Positions 60,901 through 64,000 of a stretch of DNA of 64,000 nt are shown here, one piece after another (position 1 is the first letter of the stretch; each line of letters starts with the position of its first letter). Source of the DNA: Sphingopyxis sp. YR583 (GTDB lineage: Bacteria > Pseudomonadota > Alphaproteobacteria > Sphingomonadales > Sphingomonadaceae); assembly GCF_900108295.1 (NCBI RefSeq), contig NZ_FNWK01000001.1, positions 2,167,001 through 2,231,000 of the forward strand, written 5' to 3'. The notes beneath the pieces are model-generated. The model did no database searches and was not told where the DNA came from. It was given only the letters and a program-made list of their open reading frames with translations. Position numbers and translations under genes: made by a program.

Positions 60901-63900
60901 CAACTTCACCATCGCCGCCGACGGCAGCTATGGTTTCGACCCCGGCACCGCATTCGACGATCTGGGCGCCGGTCAAACGCGCACGACATCGGTGACATAC
61001 ACCATCAGCGACGGGCAGGGCGGGACGAGCACCGCCACCGTGACGGTGACTGTGACCGGGACTAACGACGCGCCGGTCGCCGGCACCCTGCCGGCACAGG
61101 CGTCGAACGACGGCGCAACGGTCCAGATTCCTACAGCTGCGGCGTTCAGCGACAGCGATGGCAGCGATACTCTGGTCTTTACCGCGACCGGTCTGCCGCC
61201 GGGGCTGTCGATCGATCCAGTCACGGGCGAGATCGTCGGAACGTTGGCCAGCGGGGCAAGCCAGGCAGGCCCCTATGCGATCACCGTCATCGCCACCGAC
61301 ACCAGCGGTGTTTCGGCATCGGCGGGCTTTACCCTGTCGGTCGCCAATTTGCCGCCGGTGGCGGCCGACGATAGCGGCTCAACCGCCGAAGATACGCCCT
61401 TCTCGGGCTCGGTCGCGACGAACGACAGCGACACCGGCCCCGATAATGACCCGCTCAGCTATAGCGTCGTCGATCAGCCCGCGAACGGCACGCTGATCTT
61501 CTTCCCCGACGGGCGCTATACCTATACCCCCAACACCGATTTCAACGGCACCGACGCCTTCACCTATCGCGTCGATGACGGCAATGGCGGCACTGCGGTG
61601 GCGACCGTGACCCTGACGGTGACGCCGGTGAACGACGGCCCGGTGGCGGTGAACGACAATTTCGTCACCGCCGAGGACACGCCCGTCACCTTCGATGTGC
61701 GGGCGAACGATATCGACGACGACGGTCCGTCGCTGACGGTCACCGCCATCGACGGGACGGCGATTGCCGCGAACCAAAGCGTGTCGGTCGTGGGCGGTAG
61801 TGTGACGCTCAATCCCGACGGCACGCTGACCTTTACGCCGAACGCCAATTACAATGGTGCGCCGCAATTCACCTACACCGTGTCCGACGGTCAGCTGTCG
61901 AATACCGCGACGGTGCAGGGCGTCGTCACGCCGGTCAACGACGCGCCGGCCGCATCGGCGCCGCCGGCGACGACGGCCGAAGATACCCCCGTCAGCGGGC
62001 AGATTGTCGCATCGGACGTCGATGGCGATACGCTTGGCTATACCGTCACCACCGCACCGGCGAACGGCATCGTCACGGTCAACACGGACGGCAGCTACAC
62101 CTACACGCCGAACGCCAATTTCAACGGCACCGACAGCTTTGCGGTGAGTGTCAGCGACGGCAATGGCGGGACGACATTGGTGACGATCCCGGTTACCGTG
62201 ACTCCGGTCAACGACGCGCCCGTCGCGTCTTCGCCGCCCGAAACGGCGGTCGAAGATACGCCGGTGAGCGGCATCATCACCTCGTCTGACTCCGATGGCG
62301 ATCCGCTAACCTTCGCGGTCACAACCGCACCCGCCAATGGCAGTGTCACGGTCAATCCGGACGGCAGCTACACCTACACACCCAACGCCAATTTCAACGG
62401 CAGCGACAGCTTCACTGTCACCGTCAGCGACGGCAATGGCGGGACGGCGCTGGTCACGATTCCGATCGCCGTGACGCCGGTCAACGACGCGCCAGTGGCC
62501 TCGGCTCCGCCCGCGACGACGGCCGAAGACACGCCGGTCAGCGGTCAGATCGCGGCGTCGGACGCCGATGGTGATCCGCTCACCTTCACCGTCGTCACGG
62601 CGCCGACCAATGGCGTGCTGATCGTGAATGCGGACGGTAGCTACACCTACACGCCCAACGCCGATTTCAACGGCAGCGACAGCTTCACGGTCAGCGTCAG
62701 CGACGGTAATGGTGGCACGGTGCTGGTAGCCATGCCGGTGACGGTGGTCTCGGTCAACGACGTGCCCAGCGCCTCGGCCCCGCCCGCAGCGACGACCGAA
62801 GATACGCCGGTCAGCGGCCAGATCGCGGCATTCGATGCCGACGGCGACCCGCTGACCTATGCGGTCACCACGGCGCCGGCGAATGGTAGTGTCACAGTCA
62901 ATGCGAGCGGCGGCTATACCTATACGCCGAACGCCAATTTCAGCGGTAGCGACAGTTTCGTGGTCACGGTAAGCGACGGCAATGGCGGCACGACGCTGGT
63001 CACGATCCCGGTCACCGTTGCGTCCGTCAACGATGCGCCGACTGCCTCCGCACCTCCAGCCTCGACGCCCGAAGATACTCCGGTCAGCGGCCAGATCACC
63101 GCATCGGATCCCGATGGCGATCCGCTGAGCTATGCTGTCACGATTGCGCCGGCCCACGGCACGGTCGTCGTCGGCGCCGACGGCAGCTATACCTATACCC
63201 CCGACGCCAATTTCGATGGTGCCGACAGCTTCACGGTCACCGTCAGCGATGGCAATGGCGGCACGGTGCTGGTGACGATCCCGGTCACCGTCACCCCCGT
63301 CAACGATGCGCCCGTCGCCTCGGCCCTGCCGCCCACCACGGCGCAGAATACGCCGGTCAATGGTCAGATCATCGCATCGGATGCCGACGGCGATCCGCTG
63401 ACCTATACCGTCACCACCGCGCCCGCCAACGGCACGATCACGATCAACCCGAACGGCAGCTATACCTATACGCCCAAGACCGGATTTGTCGGCAGCGACA
63501 GCTTCACGGTCACGGTCAGCGACGGCAATGGCGGTACCACCACGGTAGCGGTTCCGGTCACCATCGTGCTGGTCAACAATGCACCGGCCGGAAGCGCACC
63601 GCCCGTGACGACCGCCGAAGACACGCCGGTGAACGGCAAGATCACCGCCGCCGATCCCAATGGCGATCCGCTCGGATATGCCATCACGACCGCGCCCGCG
63701 AACGGCACGGCCGTTGTCAATCCGGACGGCAGCTATACCTATACCCCCAACGCCAATTTCAGCGGCAATGACAGCTTCATCGTCACGGTCAGCGACGGCA
63801 ACGGCGGCACCCTGCAGGTGGCGGTTGCGATCACGGTATCGCCGGTAAACGATGCCCCCACGGCGTCGTCACCCCCAGCATCGACCAGCGAAGACACGCC

Positions 63901-64000
63901 CGTTTCGGGCCAGATTGCGGCATCCGATGTCGAGGGCGACCCGCTGAGTTACACCGTTAGCACCGCGCCCACCAACGGCAGCGTGACGATCAACGCGAAC
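45935..64000 (+). CDS. Giant DUF4347 / cadherin-like repeat adhesin (3' end beyond window)
   Basis: The frame from ATG 45935 stays in register to the window end, 6,022 codons without a stop at the points checked. Residues 1-37 are basic and end in LEPRMMFDGA, a tag typical of giant DUF4347 proteins. DUF4347 spans about 124-275, with His179 (VSHG) and Cys223 (YGCN). After it come beta-sandwich repeats: cadherin-like units with VNDAPxxxxD linkers and AEDTP starts, and putative-Ig units with GLPPGLxxDxxTGxISGTI. DPDGD motifs suggest calcium binding. Eight 363-bp units lie at 49361-55468 and a 273-bp series runs from 61934. A large type I-secreted or surface adhesin is inferred; no secretion genes are visible. 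Confidence 0.92.
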   Translation, partial: MPSERMHPTGRDKRSRSKIKPQGHLLALEPRMMFDGAAVVTAAATVAATDAPDAPQDTSRVPVDVPHGLSHNHSARQWQDSDARQDASGPEESYRHGPESWSERAVRAFSDGDVAEAAAAMPTNIIFIDTAVENYAELVNEWSGKGEVVLIDSGRDGIDQMMAALAGRSGLDAIHIVSHGTENRFMLGTTSIDIGAVQGELAEAFRAIGTKLNADGDILIYGCNVSVDDAGKSFIDTIAAKTGADVAASSDPTGAAAKGGDWVLESRSGEVTAYVLTSERYNDLLQLTNPSSAWTIAGNSASTTIDGVTVTMTFTGTNAFTALTNDTLNNIAAFANGAQGTQDIVTTFNSAAAAGVTGTITITFSEAVTNPIINIDRLGGVAGTGLSNSATLTLATAGATLTKLSGSGHLVVGSTSIVRQQLVATTGAESSLTNSAGTAAGSVLVNGTFTSLTFTISGAAADGFELSAIIDRAPTAQNDNFTINRGTTSLTGSLYADNGNGADSDVRNDTLTITQINGATYTVGSAIALANGTLTITNATTGAFTFVPNAGSFGTQSFTYTTSDANGGTSTATVQILVNDVPVLDLNSTPSLTNNVANANFTTDPFAAGGGWTRSDANSTYGSESIRWTIDAAGNRDVSQTVTGFAGPGSGPGGGTQLVTSIAWNNSSNLVNGAGQAATLDIVVGGITYARITTGGPSGGLVGTVTYLNGASGPNTTIAGNQSSSTTGFSDITINLPTGIANSAALTYRFNSNGGGSDFAIDNVRLNSLTDTTSGRDWTASYTENGTPVSIADTDASITDGDNANMQSAAIVLTNEQAGDRFRIGGVAGTILSNGSTGTINGLTYTVVDTGSTITIQLTGSATKAVYADTIESVFFESTSDNPGSTSRVINVTVNDGITNSNTAVTTISVTPVNDAPVNSMPAAGYTIAEDSGVLALTGLSIADIDANSGSLTVTLSVPVGSGVLNATGAGGVGVTGSGTNSIVLTGTQANINAFLAGASRPTYTQVADFNGAVTLTMTTNDGGNNGTGGAQSDTDSVTISITPVADIVADAPSVNEDTVLLISPLANDSFESATAQITAVAGIAILPGGSVAVPNGTVTLNGSNQLTFTSAANFNGTSTFSYTVTSGGVTETANIVVTVNAVNDAPSGTDATLTATEDTPYTFATANFGFSDPVEGNAFAGVVISTLPANGILRLNGVAVTAGTFVTAAQIAAGQLTWQGAANANGNGLGSFTFQVRDNGGTANGGQDTDQSPNTINFNVAAVNDAPSGTDAVLTAIEDTPFAFSAANFGFSDPVEGNAFAGVVITTVPANGTMLLNGVPVTAGTFVTAAQLAAGQLTWQGAANANGSGLGSFTFQVRDNGGTANGGIDTDQSPNTISFNVTAVNDAPAGADAVLTAIEDTPYAFTAANFGFADAIDGNAFAGVLITTLPANGTLRLNGVAVTAGTFVTAAQIAAGQLTWQGAANANGNGLGSFTFQVRDNGGTSNGGIDTDQSPNTISFNVTPVNDAPSGTDAVLTAIEDAPFAFTAANFGFSDAVEGNAFAGVVITTVPANGTMLLNGVPVTAGTFVTAAQIAAGQLTWQGAANANGSGLGSFTFQVRDNGGTANGGVDTDQSPNTISFNVTPVNDPPSGTDAVLSATEDTPFVFSAGNFGFTDAIDGDVFAGVVITTLPANGTMLLNGVPVTAGTFVTAAQLAAGQLVWQGAANANGNGLGSFTFQVRDNGGTANGGVDTDQSPNTISFNVAAVNDAPVLDLNGAAAGNNYTAAYTEDGAAVAIAAPTVGVSDVDSVNMQSASIVITNGSAGDVLSIAGALPAGIVASYNPATYTLTLSGVASSASYAAAVAQIRYATTSDTPATTARTINGTVTDSAGLSSAIATTTINVTAFNDPIVNTIRSYTVAEDGALTLSGLSVSDADAGNGTISVTLSVPAGTGTITAASAGGVTIANSGTNSIVLSGTISDINAYLANAATQPVFRQAVGDFNGSIQLAMVSNDNGNTGSGGATTDTSTITITAVADIVADTATVNEDNAVTISPLANDSFENAAPQITAVGGQAIAPGGTVNVPNGTVTLNASNQLIFTPAANFNGTSTFSYSVTSGGVVETANVVVTVNAVNDTPTLTVPANIATNEDTPVTITGISFGDVDAGSGAVRVTLSVLAGVLNWAAVPGVAVSGNGTGTVTLTGTIAAINAGMASALSYTPAANANGPVTLTTTINDQGNSGIDPGTSGDANSEQATATTVIAIAPVNDAPVAVNDSFATTENAPVTFAVLGNDSDIDSPTLTITQINGTAIVPGGSVAVTGGSVLLNANGTLTFTPTTGFSGSPSFTYTISDGSLTATATVFGEVGAINHAPSGTDATLTLTEDATHVFTVANFGFSDVLDGNSFTGVLITTLPANGTMLLGGAPISPGTFVTAAQLAAGLLTFTPAANDNGTGLGSFTFQVRDNGGTANGGVDTDQSANRINFNVTPVNDAPAGTDAVLNATEDTPFVFTAGNFGFSDPADGNAFAGLVISTLPANGTLTLNGAPVTAGSFVTAAQIATGGLVWTPAADANGNGLGSFTFQVRDNGGTANGGVDTDQSPNAISFNVAAVNDAPVAVNDSFTIAEDTPATIDVRANDIDVDAGAVLTVAAVNGAAIVAGGPGVAVTGGTVTLDGQGRLVFTPTANYNGPTSFTYTVRDENGATSTATVTGTVTPVADPVVNTVPATVTGAEDTVIQFSTANGQIVSVSDPDNGTLTVTLTGTNGLLSLSTVAGLTFTGGDGTLDTTMTFSGSAAAINAALDGLRFQPNPDYNGPAQISMTTSRAPDGAVDTDVIAITLTPVADIVADTVTTTEDTPISFNVLTGSNGASPDNFEDTGRVVTSVTQPPAGQGSVTFAANGAIIYTPPADFNGTTSFTYTVTAGGVTETATVTVNVTAVNDAPTLDLDGAAGGTGYATSYTENGAGTAIIAPGGIVADIDSAALTSATVVIANGSAGDILSIVGALPAGITASYDPSTFTLTLSGAAAPAAYKAALDAVRYASTSDSPASAARTIDVTVSDGALSSASARATVTIIPVNDAPAGTDAVLNATEDTPFVFTAGNFGFSDAAEGDGFAGVVITTLPANGVLTLNGVAVTANSFVTAAQIAAGQLVWTPAADANGAGLGSFTFQVRDNGGTANGGIDTDQSPNTISFTVANINDAPVSSDLAVTIVEDNVLNGTLPGYTDADGDIATYRAGSTTPAHGIVTINPDGTYSYTPAADFNGTDIFSFIVDDGNGGTVERQVTITVTPVNDAPVVTSPIPDRTRPDGASVSFDTSTFFADLADGDALSFSAMGLPAGLTINAAGLISGTIDPAASQGGVGGVYTVVVTASDGNGGTVSDTFTFTVTNPAPVAVDDAVTTAEDTAVTLNLLDGSASGGTPDSDTDGDPLTITSATASNGTVTIGANGAVTYTPNANFNGTDTIVYTISDGNGGTAQAVVTVTVTPVNDAPSTTPIPDRLRNDGDTVSFNAATFFSDVDGNTLTYSATGLPPGLSIDPVTGVISGTITAGASGSTGSTVYTITVTANDGNGGQSSITYRNTVVNIAPNANDDSATTNEDTSVDIAVLANDVDPDGDATFIVRVNNQSLTVGGPAVDTANGSVQLVNVGGVTMLRFTPDADYNGTESFTYTIDDGNSGINTAVVTVNVLPVNDGPISQQPIPDRVRADGQTFDYDMGDFFSDPDGDTLNFVVTGLPVGLTMNPATGVISGTIDKNASQGGPAGNGIYTVTVTAYDRPGATGLSQTRSFTLTTTNPGPTANNDTVTTAEDTPLVVNVLGNDVDPDGDPLTVTSALAANGLVTINADGTLSYTPNADFNGTDTIIYTIDDGNGGTSSATVTVTVSAVNDAPTVTPIPAITTSDDAVIDFDVGSYFSDVDAGTDLDFSFTGTLPPGLSFDAETGRISGTLTNDASANTPYVMIITADDGNGGTVQTTLTWNIQNLPPQAFADTLRLSEDAGPTSGTNVLDNDVDPDGDGKVVAAINGDPAGVGQPVTGSNGGTFIVNADGTYTFDPGSDFGDLQVGESRTTVITYLLDDTDGGFDTGFITVTVDGTNDAPVAAVIPDIAGADSQSVTANPIDVASFFSDVEGDALTFSATGLPPGLSMDSAGRITGIIAANASVNGPYTVVVTASDGRTTTTQSFEYSVANPAPTAVNDLTTTVEDTAIDIDVLANDTDPDGDTLVVDPTFPPIAANGTVTINPDGTLHYVPNSDYNGIDTIIYRLSDGQGGFSTGVVNVNVGVVNDAPVGTPIPNTERNDGASVSINVSGYFSDIDGDTLSYTVTGLPQGLTLDPVTGVISGTIVSGASGPTGRSDYSVQITANDGNGGTTSVTFTLTAVNIAPIANADSAVTNEDTAVNIAVLANDSDPDGDGVAVIRVNNVTLTLGVPVTVTDGTVTLVDVGGVRMLRFVPNPDFNGTTTFSYAIGDGNGGFDDAVVSINVAATNDTPVAASPAPDRTQPDSASVSFDISSYFSDIDGDDLDYDITGLPPGLTYDAETGLVSGTIAANASQGGVGGVYSVTIVARDPFGATVTQSFDFTVTNPPPVAANDIVSVAEDGSVTFDPITGVGTVSGAAGADVDPDGDTLTVVTVAGGQPIAPGSPVSLPSGVLSMNPDGTLTFVPIADFNGPVTITYTVSDGNGGTAQAVITINVDPRNDTPTVDLNGAGAGVDRGVGFAEGDAPVSIVTADGSAFDVEDEIVSLDIALAGFVDAGQEIIHLNGRIDFVAGTPSTGTVTFGAATFSYNYDGAGLLHIENAAGAGTPISRDDVTALIRALQYENRSEDPTAGDRSLTFTVTDAQGATSAAAVATIAVTPVNDAPTSTPIAAQSGSDAAVVSLDVSGNFADADGTLTFAATGLPPGLAIDPATGVVSGIIDRSASVGGPYNVTVTATDDGGAITQQSFAWTVVNPAPTAVDDVLTVSENALGSGDVTPGTAGQDSDPDGDPLTVSAVNGVAANVGAAVAGSAGGNFTIAADGSYGFDPGTAFDDLGAGQTRTTSVTYTISDGQGGTSTATVTVTVTGTNDAPVAGTLPAQASNDGATVQIPTAAAFSDSDGSDTLVFTATGLPPGLSIDPVTGEIVGTLASGASQAGPYAITVIATDTSGVSASAGFTLSVANLPPVAADDSGSTAEDTPFSGSVATNDSDTGPDNDPLSYSVVDQPANGTLIFFPDGRYTYTPNTDFNGTDAFTYRVDDGNGGTAVATVTLTVTPVNDGPVAVNDNFVTAEDTPVTFDVRANDIDDDGPSLTVTAIDGTAIAANQSVSVVGGSVTLNPDGTLTFTPNANYNGAPQFTYTVSDGQLSNTATVQGVVTPVNDAPAASAPPATTAEDTPVSGQIVASDVDGDTLGYTVTTAPANGIVTVNTDGSYTYTPNANFNGTDSFAVSVSDGNGGTTLVTIPVTVTPVNDAPVASSPPETAVEDTPVSGIITSSDSDGDPLTFAVTTAPANGSVTVNPDGSYTYTPNANFNGSDSFTVTVSDGNGGTALVTIPIAVTPVNDAPVASAPPATTAEDTPVSGQIAASDADGDPLTFTVVTAPTNGVLIVNADGSYTYTPNADFNGSDSFTVSVSDGNGGTVLVAMPVTVVSVNDVPSASAPPAATTEDTPVSGQIAAFDADGDPLTYAVTTAPANGSVTVNASGGYTYTPNANFSGSDSFVVTVSDGNGGTTLVTIPVTVASVNDAPTASAPPASTPEDTPVSGQITASDPDGDPLSYAVTIAPAHGTVVVGADGSYTYTPDANFDGADSFTVTVSDGNGGTVLVTIPVTVTPVNDAPVASALPPTTAQNTPVNGQIIASDADGDPLTYTVTTAPANGTITINPNGSYTYTPKTGFVGSDSFTVTVSDGNGGTTTVAVPVTIVLVNNAPAGSAPPVTTAEDTPVNGKITAADPNGDPLGYAITTAPANGTAVVNPDGSYTYTPNANFSGNDSFIVTVSDGNGGTLQVAVAITVSPVNDAPTASSPPASTSEDTPVSGQIAASDVEGDPLSYTVSTAPTNGSVTINAN
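49361..51175 (+). repeat. Five tandem 363-bp repeats inside the adhesin gene
   Basis: Units start at 49361, 49724, 50087, 50450 and 50813 and end at 51175, each exactly 363 bp (121 residues). Each runs from VNDAPSGTDA through TEDTP or IEDTP, NFGFSD, TTLPANG, AGTFVTAAQ and GLGSFTFQVRDNGG to DTDQSPNTI. DNA identity between units is high by eye, implying recent duplication or gene conversion. Confidence 0.92.
52982..53707 (+). repeat. Two further 363-bp repeat units in the adhesin gene
   Basis: Units start at 52982 and 53345 and keep the exact 363-bp length, but are more diverged (INHAPSGTDA start; AGLLTFTPAANDNG in place of LTWQGAANANG). Confidence 0.85.
55106..55468 (+). repeat. Isolated eighth 363-bp repeat unit in the adhesin gene
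   Basis: It starts at VNDAPAGTDAVLNATEDTP and ends before INDAPVSS, 363 bp, and is closest to the unit at 53345 (LVWTPAADANG). It is separated from the other copies by unrelated cadherin-like modules. Confidence 0.85.
61934..64000 (+). repeat. Tandem 273-bp cadherin-like repeats, seven full units plus a partial one
   Basis: Units start at 61934, 62207, 62480, 62753, 63026, 63299, 63572 and 63845, every one exactly 273 bp (91 residues). The consensus runs VNDAPxASAPP, TxEDTPVSGQI, DADGDPLTY, TAPANG, DGSYTYTPNANF and SDSFTVTVSDGNGG. The array continues past the window end. Confidence 0.92.

Overview
The window looks like chromosomal DNA of a high-GC alphaproteobacterium, most likely a Sphingomonadales member such as Sphingopyxis or Sphingomonas. 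This is inferred from gene content and style (an ATP12-type F1 assembly chaperone next to an RluA-family synthase, PaiB-like, CrcB, DUF445, paired acyl-CoA ligases, a DUF4347 giant adhesin, short ATGA gene overlaps), not from any database search.

Positions 1-31,460 are mostly ordinary core genome. They hold a secreted Gly-rich protein; a BlaI/BlaR1-type regulator pair with a clear operator; a short operon of an MBL-fold hydrolase, a secreted protein and a DUF4230 protein; nadA; two tandem GlsB-type membrane proteins; an RND efflux adaptor and pump; DUF445; an SDR; pepN; intergenic repeats; two acyl-CoA ligases, the second heading a small CoA-thioester catabolic operon with an HCCA-isomerase-like protein and a crotonase; a frameshifted OmpR-like regulator; a tightly packed minus-strand operon (nuclease, crcB, RluA-type synthase, PaiB-like, small membrane protein, ATP12); a winged-helix protein; a conserved hypothetical; and corA.

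At 31,532 a tRNA-Val(UAC) marks the left edge of an accessory island that runs to about 45,900. Just inside it lies the C-terminal remnant of a serine recombinase. The island carries two convergent groups of conflict-type genes. The rightward group has a RES-domain protein coupled to a NucS-like PD-(D/E)XK protein, then a CN-hydrolase (nitrilase-fold) protein, a small middle protein and a Rad50/SMC-like ATPase, coupled by ATGA overlaps. The leftward group has a GHKL ATPase with a C-terminal PD-(D/E)XK domain, a GIY-YIG-like protein and a second RES protein paralogous to the first. The CN-hydrolase / small protein / SMC trio resembles the layout of Lamassu (ABC-3C) defence systems, with an unusual effector. 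It is the strongest candidate for an undescribed system here.

From 45,935 to the end of the window one frame stays open for 6,022 codons: a giant surface or secreted adhesin. It has an N-terminal LEPRxxFDGA tag and DUF4347 domain, followed by cadherin-like and putative-Ig repeats, including eight 363-bp units and at least seven in-register 273-bp units. It runs off the window, so its C-terminus and secretion partner are not visible.
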